From: JAKOWB01 sp038363005
GTDB taxonomy: Bacteria > Pseudomonadota > Alphaproteobacteria > Kiloniellales > JACOMY01
Assembly (NCBI GenBank): GCA_038363005.1
Contig: JBBQBI010000005.1
Span: 186,001-250,000, forward strand
Direction: 5' to 3'
DNA: 64,000 nt
Of this stretch, positions 18,701-28,418 are shown one piece after another; position 1 is the stretch's first letter; each line of letters opens with the position of its first letter. The notes beneath the pieces are model-generated. The model was not told the origin of the DNA, ran no database searches, and was given only the letters and a program-made list of their open reading frames with translations. The position numbers were made by a program, and so were the translations under genes.

Positions 18701-19210
18701 GCCGAGAGCGAGGGCGGGCGCTGGCGGCGTGGGCTGCTGCTCCACCGGCTGCTGCAGAGCCTGCCGGAGCTGCCGGCGGCGCGGCGCGCCGCGGCCGCCC
18801 GCCGCTTCCTGAGCGAGCCGGCGCAGGGACTGGACCCGGCGACGGTCGCTGCTTGGACGGCCGAGATACTGGCAGTCATGGAGCTACCGGAGGCGGCGCC
18901 GCTGTTCGGACCGGACAGCCGCGCCGAGGTGCCGATCGTCGGCCGGGTCGGCGGCCAGCGCATCGCCGGGCGCCTGGACCGCCTGGCGGTGACCGCCGAG
19001 GCCGTCTGGCTGGCCGACTACAAGACCAATCGCCCGCCGCCGGCCAGCGAAGATGCCGTGCCGGAACAATACCTGCGCCAGCTGGCGGCCTATGGCGCGC
19101 TGCTGGCCGAAATCTACAAAGGCAAGGAAATCAAGAGCTTCCTGCTGTGGACCGACGGCCCGCGCCTGATGCAGATCAGTCCGGATCGACTAGCTCCCTG
19201 GGTACCTTGA
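15746..19210 (+). CDS. addA: Double-strand break repair helicase-nuclease AddA
   Basis: A 1154-residue UvrD-type helicase with a C-terminal nuclease. Motifs in order: Walker A ASAGTGKTKVLVDRV (about 30), Walker B LLIDEAQDTSAEQW, GDGKQSIYRFQGADP, TVHGAKGLQAPIVFLPDT, and RRLLYVALTRAEDRLYL. The nuclease motif LADYKTNRPPP with YLRQLAAYGALL is near the end. A Pro-rich linker (about 935-985) separates helicase from nuclease. ATG at 15746 overlaps the addB stop (ATGA), giving coupled synthesis of the heterodimer. An alternative start 24 bases upstream adds nothing conserved. Confidence 0.95.
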   Translation: MSGAVQRDPRTDASQRQRLALDPTATVWVQASAGTGKTKVLVDRVLSLLLAGGEPQRIRCLTFTKAAAAEMKNRLLQALADWATLPGAELTQRLYDLLGRPPTAEEEQAAARLFARVLDAPGGLQIQTIHAFCQGLLARFPLEAGISPRFTLVEERSAAELMAAARADLLAEAELPGREADLRWALEQLLLAGGETTLAKLADAMVQKRAWFERCLAGRSVVGAVAVVEHAAGLAPGETRESLLAAALAEPALRAGPLRALCQLMAGGLDSDRKVADGMAGLLAAEAGKRPHHYEDWRGAFLTNDGTVRKKLPTKKLAGAAPMLAALFLEEGERLLLLEQRLAAADLVEDCRALFTVAERLLDFYQQRKAALGGLDYADLIAATARLLGQPGRAAWVLYKLDEGIEHLLIDEAQDTSAEQWQVVRQLTAEFHAGEGAHEDKGGAVRTVFAVGDGKQSIYRFQGADPAGFRDAATHFRERVEAVRQAFRAVPLSHSFRSVEAVLQAVDRVFALPAAQDGVATPGEAVVHAATRLGQAGRVEIWPLVQPPNVDPPLPWAPPVTRRSLVDPAVALAESLAQTLAGWFAADPATLGPDHPAWLDSKARPVAPGDVLILVRRRNALFHALARALKRQGVPVAGVDRMVLPEQTAVRDLLSLGRFLLLPDDDLSLAEVMKGPLGGLDDDDLMALAAQREGQSLWQALAARQGLKPAYDALRQRLEALLAQVDFVPPYELFAGLLGAGEGRRRWLGRLGEEAADPLDEFLAQALAYERDHAPSLQGFLAWLEQGALEVKRDLEAGGPAVRIMTVHGAKGLQAPIVFLPDTTQPAKAQDSLLEDPRHALVLRSSGLLKAVPFAAQVQGANEAATAQEYRRLLYVALTRAEDRLYLCGYLGGKALSPDSWYALAAKALAGLEADQAQALSEILAPVAAPQSAAPERPRLAARPTAPPPPLADFAARPPPPEPTPPRPLAPSRPSGEEPPGLSPLAESEGGRWRRGLLLHRLLQSLPELPAARRAAAARRFLSEPAQGLDPATVAAWTAEILAVMELPEAAPLFGPDSRAEVPIVGRVGGQRIAGRLDRLAVTAEAVWLADYKTNRPPPASEDAVPEQYLRQLAAYGALLAEIYKGKEIKSFLLWTDGPRLMQISPDRLAPWVP

Positions 19211-19236
19211 CGCTGCTTCCCCAGGCTCCCTAGATT
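19207..19236 (+). promoter_or_regulatory. Sigma-70-type promoter of trxA
   Basis: TTGACG (19207-19212), an 18-base spacer and TAGATT (19231-19236) lie at the end of addA, about 60 bases upstream of the trxA ATG. The good -35 and plausible -10 suggest that trxA is expressed independently of the repair genes. Confidence 0.55.
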
Positions 19237-19296
19237 CCGGTGTAACATCCCGTCCCCCGGCCCTCGCCGGTGGCACCCAAGGAGACAACACCGCCG

Positions 19297-19617
19297 ATGA
19301 GCAGCAACAAAGTCACCGACTCCTCCTTCGAGAACGACGTCTTGAAGGCGGACGGCCCGGTCCTGGTGGACTTCTGGGCCGAGTGGTGCGGCCCTTGCCG
19401 CGCCATTGCACCGGCGCTTGAAGAGATCGCCGGCGAGATGAACGGCCGCGTCCGCGTGGTCAAGGTCAACATCGACGAGAACCCGAAGACGCCGTCGGAG
19501 TACGGCGTGCGCGCCATCCCCACCCTGATGGTCTTCAAGGACGGTCAAGTGGTGGCGACCAAGCTGGGCGCACTGCAGAAGAGCCAGCTCCAGCAGTGGG
19601 TCGAGTCGGTCATCTGA
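19297..19617 (+). CDS. trxA: Thioredoxin
   Basis: A 106-residue thioredoxin with the active site WCGPC (C31, C34), FWAEWCGPCRAIAP and the cis-Pro segment RAIPTLMVF. It is a general cytoplasmic protein-disulfide reductant. AAGGAGACAAC precedes the start; an earlier in-frame codon at 19270 would place the ribosome-binding site inside the gene, so 19297 is chosen. It has its own likely promoter and terminator, and lies between addA and folC as in many alphaproteobacteria. Confidence 0.97.
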   Translation: MSSNKVTDSSFENDVLKADGPVLVDFWAEWCGPCRAIAPALEEIAGEMNGRVRVVKVNIDENPKTPSEYGVRAIPTLMVFKDGQVVATKLGALQKSQLQQWVESVI

Positions 19618-19644
19618 CAGCTCGCTGAATACACATGCAGTGGG

Positions 19645-19670
19645 GGCCCTGCCGAAAGGCGGGGCCTTTT
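19645..19670 (+). terminator. Rho-independent terminator of trxA
   Basis: GGCCCTGCC-GAAA-GGCGGGGCC forms a 9-bp stem with one G-U and a GNRA-like loop, followed by TTTT, 27 bases after the trxA stop. Confidence 0.85.
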
Positions 19671-19685
19671 GCTGTTTGTCGAACA

Positions 19686-19764
19686 CCCTCACCCCAACCC
19701 CTCTCCCTGAGGGAGAGGGGCTTACCTTTTGTCCCTCTCCCTCAGGGAGAGGGTAGGGTGAGGG
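19686..19764. repeat. Dispersed palindromic repeat, family A, copy 2
   Basis: CCCTCACCCCAACCCCTCTC followed by a CCCTGAGGG hairpin is mirrored by CCCTCTCCCTCAGGGAGAGGG with the tail TAGGGTGAGGG. It sits between the convergent trxA and folC and ends 3 bases before the folC stop codon. Confidence 0.8.
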
Positions 19765-19767
19765 CGT

Positions 19768-21069
19768 TTACCCGTTCTCCGCCAGTACCCGACCCGCCAG
19801 GTAGAGCGAGCCGCAGATCAGCACCCGCGCCTGGCCCGCGCGCGGGAGCGCTGCCACGGCTTCGGCCAGCGAGGCGCGCGGCGTGATGCCGGGGGCCTTG
19901 CCGGCGGCCTCGGCGGCGGTCAGCGAATTGACCTCGCCCGGGATCGCCACCGCCTGGACGCTGGCGGCGCGTGGCAGCAGGGGGGCGAGGAAGGCCTGCG
20001 CCGCCTTGGTGTTCAGCATGCCGAAGATGACGTGCAGCGGGCGGCCGTCGGCGGCCTGCCAGAGGTCGAGCTGCTGGGCGATGACTCGGCCGGCGTCCTC
20101 GTTGTGGCCGCCGTCGAGAAACAGCTCCCAGCCGGCCGGCAGTGCCTCGATCAGCGGGCCGCGCGTCAGGCGCTGCAGGCGGGCCGGCCACTCGGCCGAC
20201 AGCAGGCCACTGGCCAGGACATTGTCATCCAGGCCGAAGCCCAGGCGCGCGCGCTCCAGCAGCGAGGCGGCGGCCAGCGCGGTGGCGGCGTTGCCGTACT
20301 GGTGCGGGCCCAGCAGGCGCGGGCGTGGGAAGCGCCGGCCGTTGTAGAGCAGGCTCTCGCCGGCTGGCTCGAACTGCCACTCGAAGCCGGCGCGGTAGAG
20401 AATGGCGCCGACCGCGGCCGCCTGGCGGGCAATCACCGCGCCGGCGCGCGGATCCTGCGGTGCCACGGCGGTCGGCACGCCGCGCTTGAGGATGCCGGCC
20501 TTCTCGCCGGCGATGGCCTCCAGCGTGTCGCCCAGGTACTGCATGTGATCCATCGAGATCGAGGTGATCACCGTGGCGGCCGGACGCGCGATGACGTTGG
20601 TGGCGTCCAGGCGGCCGCCCAGCCCGACCTCGAGCAGCACCACGTCGGCCGGGGTGCGGGCAAAGGCCAGCAGCGCCGCCACCGTGGTGATCTCGAAGAA
20701 GGTGATGGGATCAGGACCGTTGGCGGCCTCGCACTCTTCCAGCAGCGCCACCAGCGCCGCCTCGTCGATCAGCTGGCCGGCCAGACGGATGCGCTCGTGG
20801 AAGCGCACCAGGTGCGGCGAGGTATAGACGTGCACCCGCTGCCCGGCGGCCTCCAGCATGGCGCGCAGGTAGGCGATGACCGAGCCCTTGCCGTTGGTGC
20901 CGGCGACATGCACGACGGGCGGCAGCTCGTCCTGCGGATTGCCCACCAGGTCCAGGAGGCGCCAGACGCGTTCCAAGGTCAGGTCGATGACCTTGGGGTG
21001 CAGCCGCATCAGGCGTTCCAGGACCAGGTCGCTGCCCCGCTCTTGTCCCGGGGCGCCCTGGCTGATCAT
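19768..21069 (-). CDS. folC: Bifunctional folylpolyglutamate synthase/dihydrofolate synthase
   Basis: A 433-residue Mur-ligase-fold enzyme that adds glutamate to dihydropteroate and to reduced folates. The ATP-binding loop is HVAGTNGKGSVIAYL, followed by TSPHLVRFHERI. The second nucleotide motif is LGGRLDATNVI with SISMDHMQYLG. The C-terminal domain has LDGGHNEDAGRV. It lies 9 bases behind accD, the frequent accD-folC pair linking fatty-acid and folate synthesis. An internal ATG at MRLHPKVIDL is a possible alternative start. Confidence 0.95.
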   Translation of the reverse strand: MISQGAPGQERGSDLVLERLMRLHPKVIDLTLERVWRLLDLVGNPQDELPPVVHVAGTNGKGSVIAYLRAMLEAAGQRVHVYTSPHLVRFHERIRLAGQLIDEAALVALLEECEAANGPDPITFFEITTVAALLAFARTPADVVLLEVGLGGRLDATNVIARPAATVITSISMDHMQYLGDTLEAIAGEKAGILKRGVPTAVAPQDPRAGAVIARQAAAVGAILYRAGFEWQFEPAGESLLYNGRRFPRPRLLGPHQYGNAATALAAASLLERARLGFGLDDNVLASGLLSAEWPARLQRLTRGPLIEALPAGWELFLDGGHNEDAGRVIAQQLDLWQAADGRPLHVIFGMLNTKAAQAFLAPLLPRAASVQAVAIPGEVNSLTAAEAAGKAPGITPRASLAEAVAALPRAGQARVLICGSLYLAGRVLAENG

Positions 21070-21078
21070 GCGGAAACC

Positions 21079-21975
21079 TCAGGTCTTGGCGGGAACCGGC
21101 AGCATCACCACCTCGGCCACCGGCTGCTTTTCCAGCAGCAGGCGCAGCACGCGGATGATGGTGTTACGCAGCTCCTTGCGATGCACCACCAGGTCGACCA
21201 TGCCGTGCTCCAGCAGGTACTCGGCGCGCTGGAAGCCCTCCGGCAGCTTCTCGCGGATGGTCTCCTCGATCACCCGCTGGCCGGCGAAGCCGATCACCGC
21301 GCCGGGCTCCGCCATGGCGATGTCACCCAGCATGGCGAAGGAGGCCGAGACGCCGCCGGTGGTGGGATCGGTCAGCAGCACGAGATAGGGCAGGCCCTTT
21401 TCCTTCACCATCTCCACCGCGATGGTGCTGCGCGGCATCTGCATCAGCGACAGGATGCCTTCCTGCATGCGCGCGCCGCCGGAGGCCGGGATCACCAGCA
21501 GCGGCGCCTCCTGCAGCACCGCCAGCTTGGCGGCGGTCAGGATGCCCTCGCCCACGGCGATGCCCATGGAGCCGCCCATGAACTGGAAATTGAAGGCGGC
21601 GACCACCAGCGGCAGGCCGCCGATGCGGCCGTGCGCCACCACGATGGCATCCTGCTCGCCGGTCTTCGCCTGGCTGTCGCGCAGCCGGTCGCTGTAGCGC
21701 TTCTGGTCGCGGAAGCGCAGCGGGTCGGCGATAGTCTCGGGCAGCTCGACCGCGGTGAAGTCGCCGCCGTCGAACAGCAGCTTCAGGCGCTCCTGCACCT
21801 TCAGGCGCAGGTGATGGCCGCAGTGCGGGCAGACCCGCAGGTTGGCATCGAGTTCACGGTGGAACACCATGGCGGCGCACTGTGGGCACTTTTCCCACAG
21901 GTTGTCCGGCACCTCGGGCTTGCGCTCGACCAGGGCGCGAATCTTCGGGCGGACGAAGTTGTTGATCCAGTTCAT
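21079..21975 (-). CDS. accD: Acetyl-CoA carboxylase carboxyltransferase subunit beta
   Basis: A 298-residue beta subunit that, with AccA, transfers the carboxyl group from biotin to acetyl-CoA. The N-terminal zinc ribbon is complete: C30-PQ-C33 and C49-PH-C52. The crotonase-fold carboxyltransferase domain shows FNFQFMGGSMG, IPASGGARMQEG and SFAMLGDIAMAEPGAVIGFAG. It is separated from trpA by a palindromic repeat. The order trpF-trpB-trpA-accD-folC is typical of alphaproteobacteria. Confidence 0.97.
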   Translation of the reverse strand: MNWINNFVRPKIRALVERKPEVPDNLWEKCPQCAAMVFHRELDANLRVCPHCGHHLRLKVQERLKLLFDGGDFTAVELPETIADPLRFRDQKRYSDRLRDSQAKTGEQDAIVVAHGRIGGLPLVVAAFNFQFMGGSMGIAVGEGILTAAKLAVLQEAPLLVIPASGGARMQEGILSLMQMPRSTIAVEMVKEKGLPYLVLLTDPTTGGVSASFAMLGDIAMAEPGAVIGFAGQRVIEETIREKLPEGFQRAEYLLEHGMVDLVVHRKELRNTIIRVLRLLLEKQPVAEVVMLPVPAKT

Positions 21976-22011
21976 CGGCGGAACCCGTGCTGCACTCGTG
22001 TCACCCTATCA

Positions 22012-22110
22012 CGTCATGGCCAGGCTTGACCCGGCCATCCAGGTCCTTACCTGGGGTCTCGCGCCTCTCACTGCTACCACCTGGATGCCCGGGTCAAGCC
22101 CGGGCATGAC
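22012..22110. repeat. Dispersed palindromic repeat, family B, copy 2
   Basis: CGTCATGGCCAGGCTTGACC then CGGCCATCCAGG at the left is answered by CCTGGATGCCCGGGTCAAGC then CCGGGCATGAC at the right. It occupies most of the trpA-accD gap. Same architecture as the unit at 9231, with a different core. Confidence 0.75.
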
Positions 22111-22121
22111 AAGAGAGCGGG

Positions 22122-22948
22122 TTACGCGGCCCGCGGCGCAACACCCTTTGCCAGCCCGGCCACCAAGGCCAGCACGTCCTGCGCCAGCCCTGGCTTGGCC
22201 TTGCCGGCCTCGTCCAGGTTGACCCGCACCCGCTCGACCAGGGCCGAGCCGACCACCGCGGCCTCGGCTGACTGGGTCACGGTGCCGACGTTATCGGCCG
22301 TCTTGATGCCGAAGCCGACGGCGATCGGCAGGCTGGTGAAGCGCTTCAGCCGGCCGACGGCGCGGGCGATCTCCTCCGCCGAGGCCGAGGCGGTGCCGGT
22401 GATGCCCATGATGGAGACGTAGTAGACGAAGCCCGAGGTGCGGTTCAGCACGATGGGCAGGCGCGCGTCGTCGCTGGTCGGCGTCGCCAGGCGGATCCAG
22501 TGCAGCCCCTGGTCGATCGCCGGCTGGCAGAGCTCCTCGTCCTCCTCCGGCGGCAGGTCGACGATGATCAAGCCGTCGACACCCGCTGCTTTTGCATGCT
22601 CGAGGAAGCGCGCCACGCCCATCGAATAGATCGGGTTGTAGTAGCCCATCAGGATGATCGGCGTGGCCTGGTCCTCGGCGCGGAAGCGGCGCACCAGGTC
22701 CAGCGTCTTGGCCAAGGTCATGCCGCCCTTCAGCGCACGCAGGCTGGAGGCCTGGATCGCCGGGCCGTCGGCCATGGGATCGGAGAAGGGCATGCCCAGC
22801 TCGATCACGTCGGCGCCGGCCGCCGGCAGCCCCTGCAGGATCTGCCACGAAGTCTCCAGGTCGGGATCGCCGGCGGTGACGAAGGTGACCAGGCCGCCGC
22901 GGCCCTCGGCCTTCAGCTTGGCGAAGCGCTGTTCCAGACGGGACGCCA

Positions 22949-22949
<1 letters not shown>
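22122..22949 (-). CDS. trpA: Tryptophan synthase alpha subunit
   Basis: A 275-residue TIM barrel that cleaves indole-3-glycerol phosphate to indole for channelling to TrpB. The catalytic Glu is in VIELGMPFSDPMADGP, the Asp in GLIIVDLPPEE, and the phosphate-binding GFGI is in PIAVGFGIKTADN. Its start overlaps the trpB stop (TGATG), so the two subunits are translationally coupled. Confidence 0.97.
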
Positions 22950-24160
<1,211 letters not shown>

Positions 24161-24217
24161 GACGGCTCCTCGAATGCGGCCGGAGATTGCCTCAAGAGCC
24201 CGATGGGGGCAACGCCG

Positions 24218-24865
24218 CTAGAGCGAGAGGGCGGCCCGCAGGAAGGCCCTGATCTTGTCGGCGTCCTTCACCCCTGGCGCGCTTTCCACGCCGGAAGACA
24301 CATCGACCGCGCGGGCGCCGGTGGTGCCTACGGCTTCCTTCAGGTTCTCCGCTGTCAGCGCGCCGGCCAGCATCCAGGGGCGGGCGAAGCTGCGGCCGGA
24401 CAGGATCGACCAGTCGAAAGCGACCGCGTTGCCGCCCGGCAGCGCCTGGGTCATGGCGGCTGGCGGCTTGGCGTCGAACAACAGGCGGTCGGCCACCGGC
24501 AGGAAGCCGCTGACCGCCTCCAGGTCCGCGGCCTCGGCCAGGCGGATCGCCTTCATCACTTCCTTGCCGGTGCGCGCCCGGATCTCGGCCACTCGCGCCG
24601 GGGTTTCCGCACCATGCAGCTGCAGGATCTCCAGCGGTACCTGGCGCAGCAGCTCGGCCAGGAAGGCCTCGTCGGGGTCGACCATCAAGGCGACGCGGCG
24701 CACCCGCTCGGGCACCCGCGCCGCCAGCGCGGCGGCCTGGGCGAAGGAAACGTTGCGCGGGCTGCGCGGATAGAACACGAAGCCGACGAAGGCGGCGCCC
24801 TCGGCCACCGCCACGTCGAGGCTGTCCGGCGTCGAGAGGCCGCAGATCTTTGCATCCAGCGCCAT
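24218..24865 (-). CDS. trpF: Phosphoribosylanthranilate isomerase
   Basis: A 215-residue TIM-barrel enzyme that makes CdRP from PRA in tryptophan synthesis. The catalytic Cys is in AKICGLS near the N terminus and the Asp in LLFDAKPP. The phosphate site has LAGALTAENL and DVSSGVESAPGVKD. It heads the trpF-trpB-trpA group; the earlier pathway genes trpEGDC are not in the window. Confidence 0.96.
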   Translation of the reverse strand: MALDAKICGLSTPDSLDVAVAEGAAFVGFVFYPRSPRNVSFAQAAALAARVPERVRRVALMVDPDEAFLAELLRQVPLEILQLHGAETPARVAEIRARTGKEVMKAIRLAEAADLEAVSGFLPVADRLLFDAKPPAAMTQALPGGNAVAFDWSILSGRSFARPWMLAGALTAENLKEAVGTTGARAVDVSSGVESAPGVKDADKIRAFLRAALSL

Positions 24866-24896
24866 GGGGTCGGGTCCTTGCGGGTGGGGCAGTGTT

Positions 24897-25631
24897 CTAG
24901 GCGGCTGGTAGCGGCCCTGGCAAGTCGGCGGCGACCGGCGGGCGCAGCAGGCGGAACAGCACCAGGGCCAGCAGGGCCGTGACCAGCAGGTCAGGCAGCG
25001 GCGGCAGGAAGCGCAGCAGCCAGGCTGGCGATCCCTGCAGCGTCAGCAGCCAGCCATAGAGCTCGCTGCTCAAAAACGCAGCGGCAAGGCAGAGCAGCGC
25101 GGCGGCAATCCAGCGGCCCGGGCCGCGATAAGTCAGGCTGCCTGGCGGCAGCGATGCCGCCCGCCGCAGGATCGACGGCAACAGCCAGACTGCCACTGCC
25201 AGGGTGCAGAGCATCAGCAACAGGGCGGGGATCGTCAGGTCGTTCGGGCCGGGCAGCGCGCCATCGGTCACCGCGCGCCCACCACTGAACAGCACGCCGA
25301 ACAGCAGGGTGGCGGGAATCAGCAGCAGCGTGTTGGCCACCACCAGTGACAGCAACAGGACCCAGGCGGACAGCGCCGCCCGTGTCACTGGTCCGGCGCC
25401 GAACCCGGTCGGCGCGCCGCCCAGATCGCGCAACCAGAAGACCGCCAGTAGGACCGCCGGCGCCGCCTTGATCGCCGACAACAGGGCCGGCAGGCCGACC
25501 AGGACCAGGAAGCCCTGGCTGTGCACCTCCAGGACCAGGTTCTGCCAGAGCGTCAGTTCGGCTTGATCGAGCGCCACCGCCAGCAGACCGGCCAGCAGCA
25601 GCGGCGGCAGGGCGCAGAGCAGCCGTGTCAT
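24897..25631 (-). CDS. Membrane protein of unknown function (divergent member of a local family)
   Basis: A 244-residue, very hydrophobic protein with about six membrane segments and no signal or enzymatic motif that I recognise. It overlaps the gene upstream of it by 4 bases (ATGA), so it is co-translated with that member of the family. It lacks the FAVSWHRF motif of its three neighbours. It does have SLTYRGPGRWIAAALL in the place where they have S-W-x3-RG followed by a membrane segment, so I read it as a divergent paralogue. It follows trpF on the same strand. Confidence 0.75.
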   Translation of the reverse strand: MTRLLCALPPLLLAGLLAVALDQAELTLWQNLVLEVHSQGFLVLVGLPALLSAIKAAPAVLLAVFWLRDLGGAPTGFGAGPVTRAALSAWVLLLSLVVANTLLLIPATLLFGVLFSGGRAVTDGALPGPNDLTIPALLLMLCTLAVAVWLLPSILRRAASLPPGSLTYRGPGRWIAAALLCLAAAFLSSELYGWLLTLQGSPAWLLRFLPPLPDLLVTALLALVLFRLLRPPVAADLPGPLPAA

Positions 25632-26443
25632 CCGGCCCGCGTCTCAAGAACCAAGTGGCGATAGACGCCGGAGATGGTGCCCACCACCACCGCGACCATG
25701 CCATAGCCGATCACACCAGTCGCCAGGTAGGCGGCGAAGGCGCCGCCGTTCAAGTCGCCGGTCAGGATGAAGCGTGCTTGCGGATCCTGCGTCAGCTGGT
25801 CGATCAGCAGCGAGACCAGCACCCATGGCAGGGCCGAGAGCACCAGGCCCCAGAAGAGCTTCAGGCCGTTGCCCCGCGTGGTGACCCAGCTGCCGGCGAG
25901 CGACAGGCGCTGGTCGAGCGCGATGGCCGGGAAGACCAGCTGGCAGCGGACGAAGAGCCCGCCGGCCAGCACCACGAGCAGAATGAGGACCAGTGCCGAT
26001 TCGACATGCGCGAAGTAGAGGATCAGCAGCGGCACCGCGACGGCCACGCCGATCAGCAGCGACAGGCCAAGGGTGATGCCGAAGAAGCGCATGTGGCGGC
26101 CCAGGATCGCCGGCAGCAGGCGCGGGCGCTCGCCCGGCCCCAGCAGCATGAAGCGGTGCCAGGACACCGCGAAGAGCGCATAGGCGATCAGCACGCAGAG
26201 CTGCACGCCCAGCCCGCGCAGCTGCATGCCGGCATCGCCGGCCTGCTGTCCCATCATGATGCGCACCAGCTCCGGCCCATAGAGCGACAGGTAGCCGAGC
26301 TGCACCGCCAGCTCGATGGCCAAGGGCAGCAGCAGCGCCATCAGCCAGGCACCGGGATGGGCGAAGAGCACGCGATAGGCCTGGGTGACGATCTCCAGGA
26401 TCGGCAGGGGCCGCCTGGCGGCAGTGCGATCGGTGACGCTCAT
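25628..26443 (-). CDS. Membrane protein with FAVSWHRF motif, unknown function (family copy 1)
   Basis: A 271-residue protein with about six hydrophobic segments. The diagnostic stretch is FAVSWHRFMLLGPGERPRLL, followed by a short RH motif (GRHMRFFG) and another membrane segment. A second shared motif near residue 190 is SWVTTRGNGLKLFWG. Two other copies of the same layout are at 26521 and 28419. No homologue with a known activity comes to mind; the fold recalls generic multi-pass families without assigned chemistry. It is translationally coupled to the next gene. Confidence 0.8.
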   Translation of the reverse strand: MSVTDRTAARRPLPILEIVTQAYRVLFAHPGAWLMALLLPLAIELAVQLGYLSLYGPELVRIMMGQQAGDAGMQLRGLGVQLCVLIAYALFAVSWHRFMLLGPGERPRLLPAILGRHMRFFGITLGLSLLIGVAVAVPLLILYFAHVESALVLILLVVLAGGLFVRCQLVFPAIALDQRLSLAGSWVTTRGNGLKLFWGLVLSALPWVLVSLLIDQLTQDPQARFILTGDLNGGAFAAYLATGVIGYGMVAVVVGTISGVYRHLVLETRAG

Positions 26444-26520
26444 GGCAGCTCAGCCTCCCTCGGCGGCGTCACTCTGCCTGCCGGCGCGGCGCTGTCAACC
26501 GGCGATGGTGGCCGTGACTG

Positions 26521-27381
26521 CTAGGGACCTGCCGGATCGGGAATCAGGCTGCGCAGGGCCTGCGACAGGGCGCCGACACCCAGGCCGGCGATCATCAAGG
26601 CCAGCAGGCCGCTGACCGCCTGCAGGCCCAGCACCAGCGCGAAGCCCTCGCCCGCCACCAGGTACTGGGTGATCCATTCCTCGCCGGGCAACTGCACCAG
26701 CCAGAACACCAGGCCAAGCGGCAGCGCGCAGACCAGGCTGGCGATGAACAGCGTCAGCACCTTGCCACGCATCGCTTCCCACGAACGCCCTGGCCCGACC
26801 GAGCGCTCCTCCACCGCCGCGGCCGGCAGGCAGAGGTTCAGCCGCAGCGCCACGTAGGCGCCAACCAGCGCACCGGCGATCACCGGCAGCAGCGCCATGA
26901 ACTGGCTGTTGGTGCGGAACATGCCGCTGACGATGCCGCCCAGCAGCATGCCGCCAGCCAGCGGCAGCACCAGCAGCAGGCTGTAGCCGAAGAAGACCAG
27001 GTGCCGTCCGGCCAGCGCCGGCAGCAGCCGTGGCCGCCCGTGGCCCAGCATGAAGCGGTGCCAGGAGACCGCGAAGACGATGCTGGTCAGCAGGCCGGCG
27101 CCGAACTCCAGCCACATCACGGTCTGCGCCTGCCCCTGGAAACTCTTCAGGAAGCTGTATTTGTTGACCTCGCCGGAGGCGATGGCGGCCTGCAGTGTCG
27201 TCTGCAGGTCATAGGTCAGGTAGCCCTGCACCAGCAGCACGAGGAACCAGGGCACCGCGGCGGCCACCAGGAAGCTGCCGAAGTAGCTGAAGACGCCGCT
27301 GTAGGCGGTGCCGACCAGCGCGCCGAGGCCGTATTCCTCGCTGGTGGTCGGACAAGGTGCCGCGGCATGGCTGTCGGTCAT
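26521..27381 (-). CDS. Membrane protein with FAVSWHRF motif, unknown function (family copy 2)
   Basis: A 286-residue multi-pass protein. It has FAVSWHRFMLGHGRPRLL, then AGRHLVFFG, and later SWEAMRGKVLTLFIA, in the same order and spacing as the copies on either side. The N terminus is a short polar stretch (MTDSHAAAPCPTTSEEYGLG) before the first membrane segment. The ATG at 27381, with GGGAGACGACC upstream, is preferred to one 27 bases earlier. A 77-base gap separates it from copy 1. Function unknown. Confidence 0.8.
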   Translation of the reverse strand: MTDSHAAAPCPTTSEEYGLGALVGTAYSGVFSYFGSFLVAAAVPWFLVLLVQGYLTYDLQTTLQAAIASGEVNKYSFLKSFQGQAQTVMWLEFGAGLLTSIVFAVSWHRFMLGHGRPRLLPALAGRHLVFFGYSLLLVLPLAGGMLLGGIVSGMFRTNSQFMALLPVIAGALVGAYVALRLNLCLPAAAVEERSVGPGRSWEAMRGKVLTLFIASLVCALPLGLVFWLVQLPGEEWITQYLVAGEGFALVLGLQAVSGLLALMIAGLGVGALSQALRSLIPDPAGP

Positions 27382-27516
27382 CTGGTCGTCTCCCCTGCTG
27401 CCGCCCACAACCCTGGACGTTCGACCTACGCTGTCAATCCTTTAGCGAACCAGAATGGCAGGAGCGTCCAAAAATGGTCGCCGCGCTTGCCCCGGGTCCG
27501 GCGGGCTGGCGCGGCT

Positions 27517-28275
27517 TCAGGCGCCCGCCATTTCATCCGCCACGCGTCGGGCGGCGGCGACCGGATCGGTGGCACCGGTGATCGGCCGGCCGATGACCAG
27601 GTAGTCGGCGCCGGCCGCCAGTGCCTCGGCCGGGGTCATCACGCGCTTCTGGTCGCCGACGGCGGCCCAGGCCGGGCGCACGCCAGGGATCACCAGGGTG
27701 AAGTCGGGGCCACAGCTGGCGCGCAGCGCGGCGATCTCGTGCGGGCTGGCGACCACGCCGTCGAGGCCACTGGCCTGCGCCAGGCGGGCCAGGCGCAGCA
27801 CCTGCGCCTCGACCGGGCCCTGCTGTCCGACCGCCGCCAGGTCGGCGTCGTCCAGGCTGGTCAGCACCGTGACGCCGATCAGCAGCGGTCGCGGGCTGGC
27901 CTCTGCCATCGCCGCGGCGGCGGCCTGCAGCATGGCCGGGCCGCCCGAGGCGTGCACATTCACCATGAAGGGCTGCAGCGCGGCGGCCGAGCGCAGCGCG
28001 CCGGCCACGGTGTTGGGAATGTCGTGGAACTTGAGATCAAGGAAGAAGGGCGCGCCCTGCAGCGCCGCCGCGATGCCCTGCGGCCCCAGGCGGGTGAAGA
28101 ACTCCTTGCCTATCTTGAAGCCGCCGACGTGCGGCCGCAGCCGGTCCACCAGGCGGCGCGCAAGCTCCAGGTCGGTGGTGTCGAGCGGCACCAGCACGCG
28201 GTCGGCGGCGCGGAGACTGGCGGGCTGGGAGAGTTTGCCGGGCTGCGGGTTGGGGCGGGCGGCGGTGGCGGTCAT
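27517..28275 (-). CDS. pyrF: Orotidine 5'-phosphate decarboxylase
   Basis: A 252-residue TIM-barrel enzyme that makes UMP from OMP. The catalytic D-K-x-x-D array is in FLDLKFHDIPNT, preceded by VGGFKIGKEFFT. The phosphate-binding end has VIPGVRPAW and DYLVIGRPITGATDP. It interrupts the membrane-protein family, lying between copies 2 and 3. No other pyrimidine gene is present. Confidence 0.96.
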   Translation of the reverse strand: MTATAARPNPQPGKLSQPASLRAADRVLVPLDTTDLELARRLVDRLRPHVGGFKIGKEFFTRLGPQGIAAALQGAPFFLDLKFHDIPNTVAGALRSAAALQPFMVNVHASGGPAMLQAAAAAMAEASPRPLLIGVTVLTSLDDADLAAVGQQGPVEAQVLRLARLAQASGLDGVVASPHEIAALRASCGPDFTLVIPGVRPAWAAVGDQKRVMTPAEALAAGADYLVIGRPITGATDPVAAARRVADEMAGA

Positions 28276-28418
28276 CAGGGGGCCTCCGATGGCTGAGCGG
28301 GGTGTCGACAGTGCCGCCAGGGGCGGCGCGGGGCGCGCCCCGACTCGTGATCCGCCGGAGCGGCAAGAGATCGCGCAGGAGGGCGGCCGCCGTCAAGCCG
28401 CCCGGCGACGGAGCCGCA

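Noticed and set aside
13425..18745. Very long minus-strand open frames opposite addB and addA
   Set aside because: They are rich in Gln, His, Arg and Gly with no domain logic, typical antisense shadows of high-GC genes, while the plus strand encodes complete AddB and AddA.
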